The notes below the pieces were generated by a model. The model was not told the DNA's origin. It saw only the letters and a list, made by a program, of their open reading frames with translations, and made no database searches. A stretch of DNA of 64,000 nucleotides, taken from Asterias amurensis. Taxonomy: Eukaryota > Echinodermata > Asteroidea > Forcipulatida > Asteriidae. Shown piece after piece: positions 11,901 through 21,900 of the stretch. The position numbers and the translations under genes were made by a program. The stretch is from the NCBI RefSeq assembly GCF_032118995.1, contig NC_092662.1:16195701-16259700 (forward strand). Reading direction: 5' to 3'. The first letter of the stretch is position 1. The number at the start of each line of letters is the position of its first letter.

Positions 11901-14166
11901 GGTCTGACATTTCAAACCCCAGCAGAATCTTTCTCAAAGGGTAAAACACTCTTCTTGGATTGAAATGTCAGGCAATTAAATTTTGTTTTTCATTTATATC
12001 ATAGGTCATTTTGGTTGGCAAGCAGTTTGCAATAGCTTTTTCTGTTTTCTGAAAAGAGTTTATGAAAAAAATACAATTTTTATAGATGGTTTGATCTGAC
12101 GTACCTTTCCTACAATACTTGCAATATTTACAATAGCGCCCTCTTTGGTCCTATGGTCAATCATCTCCTGGCTCACAGCTTGCGTAACTAAAAACGTTCC
12201 CTGAAACAAAAGACAAAAAAATTCATCATTTTATACAACGATATGCAAAGATAAGTTTTGGCATCTGAAAAGTACCCAGTGCTAAAAGACCTTGCCATTT
12301 TGGGGGGAATTAAAACATTGAGAGTAAAGGAAATATGGAAATTGTAAATTTATCTTGGCACTTTAAAGGCACTTTATAGACTAGCCTTCACAGTTGGTGT
12401 ATCTCAACGTAAGCATAAAATAACAAACTTGTGAAAATTTGAGCTCAATCGGTCATCGAACTTGCGAGATAATAATGAAAGAAAACGAAGTTGTGTGCGT
12501 TTAGATGGTTGATTTGGAGACCTTAAGTTCTAAATCTGAGGTCTTGAAATCAAATTCGGAAACTTCCTTCTTTCTCGAAAATTATGGCACTTCAGAGGGA
12601 GCCCTTTCTCACAATGTTTTATACCATCAACCTCTCCCCATTAATCGTCACCAAGAAAGGTTTAATGCTAATAATTATTTTAAGTAATTACCAATAGTGT
12701 CAATTTCAGTATTCTTTTCACAAAATTTTAAAATACTAAAAAATTCAACCATTTTCAAACTGGCCTCCTTGGAGTTCCGGCTACAAGGAACATGTGAGTA
12801 AAGGGATCAGCTTCCTCAATAAGGCAAAATATAAAAAATCTATGGGGCAAATGTTTTTTGAGTGGTACGGGACCGTTTATACACCCTGGACTTCGTCACA
12901 TTGTAAGCAACGGAGGAGTCCAACCTGGGCTAACCGTATGGCCTTATCAGATTCTCCTTCATAATACTGTAGTCTTGTTTCTCATACCTTTAAATTAATA
13001 TTGATGACTTCATCAAACTTCTCCTCGTCCATCTTCAGCATCATTTTATCCTTAGTGATCCCAGCGCAGTTGACTAATACACTCGCTGGCTCTTTATACA
13101 GTTCCGCAATATGCTTGACCAGGTTCCGAACAATGACTTTGTTGGAGACATCCAATGCAAACGCCTGGTGGAACTGATGGTTGGATGCTGCATCTCCGGG
13201 GGTCTCAAGAGATTCTAAGGTGGTTCTGGCTCGATCTAAATTGATGTCTGTGGTCACGACACTTGCTCCGTGTCTGGCGAAGAGTTCACAAACGGCACGG
13301 CCAATGCCACTGCCTCCACCTTCAAGGAGAAAAAGAAATTGTATAAAATTATTTTCAAACTTGGGTTTGGAAAGAGAAAAACACTGACTGGAGTGGACTT
13401 GAACCAAAGACTTTCAGATAAACGCACGGGCCATAAGTATCTTTCTGTATCTGAAAACAATTCAAAGGTCTTAGGCCTGAATAAAGCTGTTTGAAAGAGA
13501 AAATTTAAAGCTATTTGGAAGGAAACCCAATATATCATTAAAAAAGGAAGTGGACTATATTGATAATAAAGTCAAACAGTAGGAGGGTTGACTATGTACT
13601 GTACAACTCACCAATTGAAATATAAATACCATATTGAAGGCTGGAATTGTACATTTTCGTAACATTATACTCACAAAAATACAGGACAGAGCCTAGCTAA
13701 CCCTAACCTTGATCAAGGTATTTATAACTTAGTATTAAATAAAGTTGACTTCCAAGTTCCTCTCCAGTAAATATTACCAGACACAGCCTGTCATACAGTG
13801 CTACAGAGTTGGGCATCCAAAAGACAATGAGCTTATATTATAAACATTGCATCTTAAATGGAGGATATACCTCTGGTAATTACAAAAAACAAAAGTGTTC
13901 CCTAAACCCTCTTGACAACAAACTGCATACCATAACTGGTTAAGGTGATTTCACACGGTAATCTAATATTTTCTAAAAAATATAGTTTCAATATCTCTTA
14001 ATAAACATGTGTCATCGTTTCACAAACAAGAAATCATACACACAATCTCAAGCCTTAATTGTCTTGATTACATAAGCATCTATAAATCACATAAAAACAG
14101 TGAAACTCAGCAATAATCACCTGTAACCATAGCCACCTTCCCTGCAAGTTGCAACCCCGCCGCCAT
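8936..14166 (-). CDS. HSD17B8: HSD17B8: 17-beta-hydroxysteroid dehydrogenase 8 / mitochondrial 3-ketoacyl-ACP reductase alpha subunit
   Basis: Seven coding exons on the minus strand: 14121..14166, 12988..13319, 12105..12200, 11462..11547, 10661..10745, 9614..9731 and 8936..8952. All have GT-AG borders and phases match. They sum to 780 nt, or 259 aa, against about 261 aa in vertebrates. The protein is a classical short-chain dehydrogenase. The NAD-binding [12 protein letters not shown] lies near residues 13-24, the loop VNCAG follows, and the catalytic set is Ser154 (in NIASIVGK), Tyr167 and Lys171 (YAASK). [10 protein letters not shown] and the C-terminal [16 protein letters not shown] are family hallmarks. 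In vertebrates HSD17B8 pairs with CBR4 to reduce 3-ketoacyl-ACP in mitochondrial fatty-acid synthesis and also oxidises estradiol. The last coding exon is only 17 nt (GGLSM, stop), but splicing to it completes the expected VTGG ending. Confidence 0.95.
9743..9930. repeat. 188-bp duplicated block, copy 1 (HSD17B8 intron 5)
   Basis: This block starts at CAAACATTGACATTGTC and ends at GAGCTTCAAGAA. It is about 95% identical to 10769..10956. Each copy lies just upstream of an HSD17B8 acceptor, for exon 6 and exon 5 respectively. Confidence 0.9.
10032..10240. repeat. Two-copy degenerate tandem repeat
   Basis: Two units of about 75 bp, near 10032 and 10159, share CTGCAA, GAGAAGCACTGCCAGCT and CTTCCAATCTCTCTCAG, with different spacer sequence between them. 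Confidence 0.75.
10378..10640 (-). mobile_element. SINE/LINE-tail-like fragment
   Basis: CTTATATAGTGCTCGTTTCC at 10379 resembles the TATATAG-GC tails seen near 58340, 62800 and 54510. TTCTTTTATGTGCATTATAC near 10597 matches, imperfectly, the body of the tRNA-derived SINE at 21130..21385 in the same orientation. Confidence 0.4.
10769..10956. repeat. 188-bp duplicated block, copy 2 (HSD17B8 intron 4)
   Basis: This is the partner of 9743..9930. It lies 24 bp beyond the acceptor side of HSD17B8 exon 5. The duplication is intragenic and non-coding. Confidence 0.9.
11275..11402 (+). mobile_element. 3' part of tRNA-derived SINE family 1
   Basis: The stretch from AGTACTTTCCTAAGCTTGG through CACACATCAGTGTATATGGG to CAAATTTAACATCTATTAAA matches the 3' part of the SINE at 55770..56028. 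No tRNA-like head is kept. Confidence 0.55.
12363..12710 (+). mobile_element. MITE family A copy (diverged, HSD17B8 intron 2)
   Basis: Internal landmarks of the family are present: GGTGTATCTCAACG, AACTTGTGAAAATTTGAGCTC, the GAGACCTTAAGTTCTAAATC hairpin, and the right end AATTACCAATAGTGTC. The left end is diverged. See 38178..38563 for the reference copy. Confidence 0.7.
13320..14120 (-). other. HSD17B8 intron 1
   Basis: This interval runs from donor to acceptor between exon 1 (16 N-terminal residues) and exon 2. A degraded repeat tail with GTTCCCTAAACCCTCTTGA near 13895 resembles 54540. I see nothing else. Confidence 0.7.
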
Positions 14167-14387
14167 GTTGTTTTTTGGTAAACGCTCATGGTCTAAAAAT
14201 AGATGTGCGGTATCCTGACTAAACGGCATTCAATGAAAGCAGTATTTTTTCTTGGGCGCTGACCAGAGGTACCGGTGCGATTGCACAATCTGCAATGTAC
14301 AAGGCGGGTTAACCAAACGGTAATTTGTTTAGACTAGAGCTCTATTTTTAGAGTCGTTGGTGAGTGTTTGGGGGCGAATATTACACA
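14167..14387. promoter_or_regulatory. Divergent promoter between HSD17B8 and PTRH1
   Basis: The start codons of HSD17B8 (minus) and PTRH1 (plus) are separated by only 221 bp, in head-to-head orientation. The interval is locally GC-richer than its surroundings and has no obvious TATA box, typical of shared housekeeping promoters. The shared-promoter role is inferred from geometry. Confidence 0.55.
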
Positions 14388-16827
14388 ATGATTGCATCAA
14401 GATCTTTTACTGTCGCAAATGGTTCATTTAGGAAACTCAGGTTACTGTCAAGGAAGGGTTTTGGTCAGAGAGGTGCGACTCAGATGGCGGCAATACAAAT
14501 GGAATTCAGCTCGCAGACTATGGTAAGTACTAGACCCAGTAACTGGGGCGCTGTACTCCTTTTAAACAATTTTTGACTTCATCTGTCGACCGACAGATGA
14601 AGTCAAAAATTGTTTAAAAGGAGTACAGCGCCCCGGTTACTGGGTCTAGGTAAGTACTAATTATTTACCTGGCCACAACACAAGTGATCAAATTAAAAGT
14701 CAAACTAAAATGTCGTCTGCTCATATTTAATAATTATACTATTAAGTATTATATTAATAATTCAAAAAAAAATTCTCCATGCTAACACTGATGTGATAAA
14801 CAGCATTGACTCATCAAACGACATTTTTTGTATATTGTAATTTTTGTATGGTCTTTATTTACAATATAATTGTTATTGTAGTATTATTCATAATATTTTA
14901 AATTTGTAAATAAAATATTATTTTTAAATATTTATTAATATAACTAAATAAGAATTCTTCAAACACCAGTCAATGAAGTTTTTCTCACTAAAAGATTACC
15001 ATGGGTGCACTACAACTTTACTAACCAGCAGATAACAATATGGTGTTGGGTACATATAGGTGTTGGGTACATATAGGTCATAATAGCGCTCTATAATCTA
15101 TTCTACAGTCGGTAAGAAGGAGGGTTACCATTAATCGCAACTATTTTACCGGAGGGGGGGGGGAGGTTGGGGTGGGTCAAGTTTTTAAAAACACTTAAAA
15201 ACAAATCCAGATCATGTGTTTATGTGATTTTTAGTGTTGAATGAATTTTGTTTATTTTATCTAGGTCGTTGGTCTTGGCAACCACTCCATGCCTAACACA
15301 AGACACAGCGTTGGCATGGCAGCAGTCGACAGACTTTGCAGACATCTCAAGGCTTCATGGAGTAAAGATGGAGACTGCCAGGGGGATGTTGCCATAGCAA
15401 CATTGGATAGCTGTCAGAGATTCATTTTACTGAAGCCACGCCTTCTCATGAATATTAATGGCAGGAGTGTCATTAAAGCAGGTACTAATATATATTAATT
15501 GAAGGCATTGGTCATTTGCATTAATTAATCAATCAACCAACATGATATTTCTTATAGCACTTATTTTAAGATTAAAAAAAAAAAAAAACATTTATAAATT
15601 CAAAAAAATAATAAAATGTCAAACACCAACAAATGTTAACTCTTTAATTATCATCTTTCCCTATACTTTAATTTCACAGCAAGGAAGTACAAAGTGGCCT
15701 CTTCGGATATTTATCTCGTTCATGATGATCTGGATCGTGCATTCGGGAAACTCAGTATCAAGGAGGGAGGGAGTGCAGGGTAAGATATCTAACCGTGTTC
15801 ATCTTGAGAGGGCAAGGCCATTTTCATTTTGCAAAGGGCGCGTCGAATGGACAATTTTTAAGTCTTTTGACTGAGTACCAAGGCAAAGACTAGAGCAATG
15901 AAAGTCATTTATTTTTGCCTTGCTGAATCCAGACTAAGCAGGCAAAACCAGCGAAGGATGTTAGATCAGACGAGAATTATTTTAAAGTTTTTGAAATTTT
16001 GTAACAATTTATGTTTTATAATTAAGTGTGTTTTCTTTTCCTCAACAGTGGACACAATGGTGTGAAATCCTCAACAACTGCATTAGGAACAGATGTAAGT
16101 GCAAAGTAACACAGTTGTATAAAGAGTAAGGTTTTCATTGTTTTTGCCTGTCATGATTGAGTAGAATATTTCAATAGAACTTAACAATTTCTTCAAAGAT
16201 GTGCCCTTTACAAGGAAGAAACGCCCTGGTTCACGTATCTTTCCAAAAAGGAAGCGAAGACTAAGGAGATGAGATTCATTCAGGAATATCTTGAACCTGA
16301 TAAAATTTGCTTTTTAGTAGTTTGATGCACCTTATACACAAATTGCCAAATAAGTTTACTTGTACTAAGTTTATAAACTTTGATTTTTACCCATGTGTGT
16401 TAGCACTGTATACTCGGTACCTTCCCGAGTCCTTTGAAAAAATATCACAGGCATGTTACTCGGGTGGGATTCGAACCTACGACCCTTGCAATTCTAGACT
16501 ACTGAGGTTGCCCGGTAGCTAGAGGCAGTTCGAATCCTATGTTTTGGCAGCAGGTACCGCACAACGGTCTAAGAGATGTTAAATTTGCATCGGGGATAAG
16601 TTTCTGCTAGCTTTGGGTTGAGACCATAACACCTTCTATCCTCGTTTCTTTTTCAGATCATGCCAAGACTAAGGATAGGAATCGGCCGTCCCACCAACCA
16701 GAATGCCGTCATTGACTACGTCCTGGGTGGATTCAGTCTGTCTGAGAAGGAGCGCCTACCACACATCCTGGAAGAATCAACCATGAAAATACTCAATCAT
16801 GTTAAAAAAAGGACAGACAAAACGTGA
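14388..16827 (+). CDS. PTRH1: PTRH1: peptidyl-tRNA hydrolase 1
   Basis: Five exons: 14388..14522, 15265..15481, 15680..15779, 16049..16094 and 16657..16827. Borders are GT-AG, phases match, and the 669 nt give 222 aa (human about 214). The enzyme cleaves the ester of peptidyl-tRNA released from stalled ribosomes. The first 45 residues are basic and hydroxylated, without acids near the start, and look like a mitochondrial presequence. The fold begins at VVGLGN. By comparison with bacterial Pth, the expected catalytic residues are Asn51, His59 (NTRHSVGM), Asp133 (LVHDDLD) and Asn154 (GGHNGVKS). PRLRIGIGRP and the C-terminal VLGGFS are also conserved. One oddity is GNHSMP where bacterial and human enzymes have GNPG. 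The ATG at 14388 is chosen as the first in frame near the transcription start; a Met at residue 33 is an alternative. Confidence 0.95.
14530..14649. repeat. Near-perfect 59-bp-arm hairpin at the PTRH1 exon 1 donor
   Basis: Arms 14530..14588 and 14591..14649 are reverse complements with one mismatch and a 2-nt loop. The hairpin begins seven bases after the exon 1/intron 1 border. GGTAAGTACTA occurs immediately before it (14522-14532) and again immediately after it (14649-14659), like a target-site duplication. It is a candidate tiny foldback transposon. Confidence 0.93.
16380..16560 (-). mobile_element. tRNA-derived SINE family 1 (PTRH1 intron 4)
   Basis: Read on the minus strand, a tRNA-like head with B-box GGTTCGAATCCCACC (16450-16475) is followed by the family's tail, with CACACATGGG near 16390. 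It matches 25600..25800 and 55770..56028 in reverse orientation. Confidence 0.65.
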
Positions 16828-16992
16828 GACACAGTGATGGAGATGAATGCTGAAATATATTAGCTGGTGACTAGACAGAAGACCTGTTTGTCATCTGTTG
16901 ATGTGCCTCTGTGATGAACACAGAGAGAGAACCGATTTACCATCCATCAAGGGATTAAATTGGGACTAGTTTAGTGGTTGACTATCTAGTTG

Positions 16993-16998
16993 AATAAA
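16993..16998 (+). terminator. Poly(A) signal AATAAA for PTRH1
   Basis: A canonical hexamer lies about 165 nt past the PTRH1 stop codon. Confidence 0.55.
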
Positions 16999-18961
16999 GG
17001 TGGACTACTGGTTGACTTCTGGTTGAATTCATTCCACCAATGTCTCTCAACAAAATATCTGGTCGCAAGATGTTGACAAAGTTCCTCATACCAAGTAGTT
17101 GGTGCTACAATGATCTCAAAATGACACATGTAAGGACAGGTGTGTAGTATTTTTCCTGATTTCAGGATTTCCTCAAAATCTTCTTGAGCCTTCAAATTTC
17201 TTGACAGATGTGAAGCAAATAAGAAAGGAAGAAAGAAATAGTCCATGTTGTATCCAAACCTGTAGTTTTGGTGATGTGTTGTCTGTAAACCTCCTGAATT
17301 CAGGGTCTGGAATAAGGGGGTACCAGGCCACCAATCGATTCTCAGGAATCTTCAAATTTGTCAAGGAAAGAAAAAGAGCAGTGAAGGCTGCACACTGCTG
17401 TGTTCAAAATAAAAAACAGAAATCTTACATTTTGTTTAGATGACAGTGTTGGAACCACCCAAAGCAAAAGGCAGGAATAGTAAAAGCTGGAGAAATTCAT
17501 TGGGCAATGACTTTAGAAATTCAATTTTGAAAAGAGAATTTACTTTATAATCCGAAACATTTGCCTATGATAAATTATTATTAGACGGTAAACAATATAT
17601 ATTGCAACAAAGCACAACAATGTTTACGTGAGAAAAGTAAGTGTGTTGTCTGCTATTTTTTTAAATAAATGATGAATATCAAATGAATATTTTAAAGTTT
17701 GTCTCTTGTGTTGGGGTTTTGGCTTCTTGGCTTCAATGATTGTTCGTTGTGTTATTTGTTTTTGAGTAACGGTCTTCAGTGATGCAACCAGAAGGGTTGC
17801 TATATTTATTTTTTCTTTCAACAAACCTTGTTTCAAGTAGGCCTACACCTAAATTTTGAGTTAATGTTTTTTTTTTTTTTGAATCTTGGCAATGATAAAG
17901 GTTGGAGGCTCCATTGATGTAAAGATCATTTTAAAGTGAGAAGAATCAAGTGATCAAACCATTTTAGTGCAAAGCAAAGAGTGAATATTGCAAGGGATTT
18001 GAACAATAGAGCTGCAAAACTATTGATAAAATAATATTTTGTTAAAGTGTGGGGGGGTGGGGTTGGAATACCTTGGAGCCGAATCTGAAAAGCAAACTTT
18101 GGTTTGTCAATAGAGGGCGCTATATATAAATAAACAATATCAAAATATTGGTAGAAAGTGGGTCTTGCTGTCTGTTGAGAGCATGTGGTCAAGATTGTTC
18201 CCATTCTTAATTCTATTTCGGTAACTTCACTTTTTACAGGGTGAGTACACATTTTTGAAGATGGCATGCTTGTTTTTCTGTGACGTTTTCTGCGTCCACA
18301 GTCGAGGTCTGGAGAGAGCGGAAGAGATTTTTTTGAGCCCATCGATTTCCTCATCATGATCATGATCGGATCGTATAGTGTGTGACTCACTGCCATTGAT
18401 CGTGCAGCGGTCGGTTTCTGCATGACCATACGGGCGCCAGAAGTTACTTTCAAGTTTCACCGTAAAAGAAAAAAAAAACCGGATAATTTGTGGCAATAGG
18501 ACCCTTCTAAAAAAAAATGTGTAATGTCAAGTTAAAACTCTACACTTTTTGCATTCTTAAAAAATACAATTTATTTTTACTATTAAATTTAAAATATTTG
18601 TTAATGATTATTCGATTGTACTTTTAATTTGATGCCGTTTCTCATTACTAGTAACAGCTTGACTTCATCATGCTTTTGGGTTAGTTGTAATTGTCAGGAT
18701 GATGGGGTTACAATTTTCACAGCTAGGCCTCGGTGGGTTGCTATTGACAATGTGATTATCATAACCTTTGATCTCTGGATTGTTTTCTGTTATAACGGCA
18801 GTTATGAATATATAATAATTCATGAAAACACTATCATCACTGTAAAAGTCTCACAAATCTATGACAAAACCTTTTAAATATATTTATTAGTGTTCAAACT
18901 GTTTAATCTTTAGTGAAACAGCTGACAAGAGTGCTTCTTCTCAGACAGACAGAAACAAAAA
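16999..18961. other. Intergenic region between PTRH1 and CMTR2, no recognisable gene
   Basis: Several minus-strand open frames occur (16986..17246, 17173..17364, 17926..18453). None matches a family I know, and two of them overlap in different frames. The stretch near 18090-18130 (TTTGTCAATAGAGGGCGCTA) resembles the reverse complement of 56895-56930, so part of the region is repeat-derived. The last 400 bp should hold the CMTR2 promoter; I see no clear TATA box. Confidence 0.5.
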
Positions 18962-21900
18962 ATGCCTCGATCCAACAAAAAGAAATATAAATCTCAACCA
19001 CCAAGTCACCATGCTCGCCCAAAGCAGCCTGCCAAGCCAGTCGCTGCCTACAGCCCGAGAGTCCAGAGTGAAGTCCAAGCTCTATTTAAGAAGAACTTCG
19101 CCTTTATGAAGCCAGACAGTGGACTGGTGTGGGCATTGCCATTAGCGGAAACACTCTTCACTGCACCTGTTGTGAAGGTGTGTATAGATCAAGATTCTAG
19201 GACAACGAGGTGGGGTAGGGGTACTCCTAGAACTATGTTGTTCGTTCCGATATTGTCTCCGTTCATGGAGATGATAGCGGAACAAACATAGTTCTAGGAG
19301 TAGGGTAGGGGGTCCGCAGTACTGCCTTGTAACTTTGATTCAAAGTCGGAGAATAACTGTAAAAACAATTTAGACAAAACAATAGACCAATCCATTAGGC
19401 TCCGCCCACGACGCACGTGTGAGAAAGAACACATGAGCCTCTCCAATGCCTTTCTGCACAATCTGCCGTGCGCGCCAAGCATACACGCACGCATGTCGGA
19501 CCTTAGTGTTGGACCTTCGTTGCATTGTGAGTGGTCAATACGCAATGAGGCTTAATGGATCGGTCTATTGCAAATAAAGACCTGGAATTATACGGCGTGT
19601 ATATAAGGCTGTGAATATTGTACCGCGTACTAATTATTAAAGGTTTGAAACCTTAAACAAGACTTTGGTCAAACCTTAGACCCAAAATCAAATGACTAGT
19701 TATATTATTTTTTTAAGTGTAAATTTACCGTCAATTGTCTAACCCCAGGTGTAAGCTTACACAGGGGATGTTCTTAAGTTATAAATAAAAAAGAATTATT
19801 TATCTAAATTTTTTTATCTCAGGACTGGGATCCCGTCTTAACTGGTTACAAAGCGGAGTTGAACGACCTCAAATGCAAACTGTCAGACAAGGAGATCCGA
19901 ACCTGGCACCAGCACACCTCGTTCACACATCGGTCAGCCCTCGTCATTCCTCATCTGCGTTGCAATGTATGGGCGGAGCTCTGCACACAGGTTAGTCCTT
20001 GAAAACAGACATTGAATTAATCCCCAGCACCCACAGCAATTGTCTTGGTGCCCTGTGCTTTTGCTTTGATGCCCTTTGCAAGGTTTCAAATTTACATTTT
20101 CATCATAGAAGTGCCCCTTACAAGAGGGCAATCGATGTGCTCCTTCAAGAATGAAATCCAAAGCCTGACACATCATCGCATGATGAGTTGTAGTTTAGAA
20201 CTAGGAGTGTCTTGGAGGGGGTCTAATCAATTGTATTCACTTTCAGTTTCTGCTAACCTGAAAGATACAAGTACATGTGTAACCAGTTTCCTAAACCTGT
20301 TCAATTTTTAGAAAAATGTATACTGTATGTGCTGTTTTGGATATCAAGAAGAAAGCTAGGTCTTGCAAAAGTCACCTGCCCCCCCCCACCCTTTCAACAA
20401 AGTATATATATAAATTTGGTTCTTATAAAGCGTGTATATTCTATTAGCTTTACAACATTATTACTCCTACATACTGAGAACTTTCCTCAAACTTTCTCCA
20501 CTCTCCTACAACCCCTAGCTGCTTATATCCATCTTCAAGATACTTAATCCCTTTTCTTAAAACTTTGACGCAGGCGTGGTGTAAGTTCTATGAGATTCTG
20601 TCATCGTATGACATCATCCAACGAGGGTTCTACGCCAAGGAAGCTAAGCCCTTCACATCAGTACATCTGTGTGAGGCACCAGGGGCGTTCGTTACCAGCT
20701 TGAATCATTTCATGAAGAGTCACGGTAGACTGCGGAACCTCACGTGGAACTGGACTGCCACAACACTCAATCCGTATTATGAAGGTAACTTTACTGGGAC
20801 ACAGCTGCCTACTCAATCTGTTTCGGCCAAAACTTTCCTGATAACAAACTTTCCAATCTGCTGCTAACACTGTCAGACACACCAGGGCAAACCCTTTCTC
20901 CTTTACTGGACCTAAGGCTTTCATGTTTAAAGGTCACAGAAATAACAGAATAAGAGTAGAATCGGAAGATAACAGCTTTAGGTATCAAGCAGCAATTTAA
21001 GCTATTGAGGACACTTTATAATATTGAAGTCTTATATAGCTCACTACCAACAAGGTACTCGAGGCGCTTGGTATATATTTATACATTTATACAGAAAGAG
21101 AGATTATCGAAAGTTATGAATTCTGAGACCCCATTATGTAGCACCTGACAAAGTGCTACATGGGCAGGCCACAGCCAGGATAGGTGCGCTGGTTTCTTTT
21201 ACATGGGTTACACAACACATGGGACCAACGGCGTTATGTCCCATCCCAAGGCAAAGCAATGGTCAGGTGTCCTGCTTAAGGACACAAGTGTCACAGCTGG
21301 GGATTTGAACCCATACTCTGCTGATCAGAAACACCAGAGTTTGAATTCAGTGTTCTTAACCGCTGGCCCATGAAACTTCCACCTTTTAGTTTGCAAAATC
21401 TTTCATTCCTATAGGAAACAGTACAGATGCAATGATTGCTGACGATCGCTTCATCCTGCAAACACAAGACCGATGGTTCTTTGGAGATGACAACACCGGT
21501 GACTTGATGAACCCTGACAATCTGACGTCATTGAGAGAACGGCTCAAGACCAAATCAGTCCAACTGGTAATACTAAATTTGTTGATTTGACACTTTAGTG
21601 TTTTATTTCATTTCAATTATTCTGATTGTGTAGCCATGGACTCAAGGGGAGAAGATAGTAAGATAAGGAAGGAATTTTTAGTTTTAGGTGTGGGAGGAAA
21701 AAAATCAACGAATTATTCCAAGGAAAACCCTTACATGCTGTGTGTGGACTTGCACATGTCACAATGCTAGAAGAAGTAAGATCCATTTGAATATTTTGAA
21801 GATCTTTTGTTGAAAGATTTAACCAGAACAAACTTTATATCACTTAAACTTTTAGTTTAAAAAGCCATAATTTGTTTTCCCGACGATGTTCATAACTTAT

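Noticed and set aside
17926-18453. 175-aa minus-strand open frame divergent from CMTR2
   Set aside because: The C-terminal half is derived from a dispersed repeat (its reverse resembles 56895-56930) and is low in complexity. No family resemblance and no supporting splice pattern.
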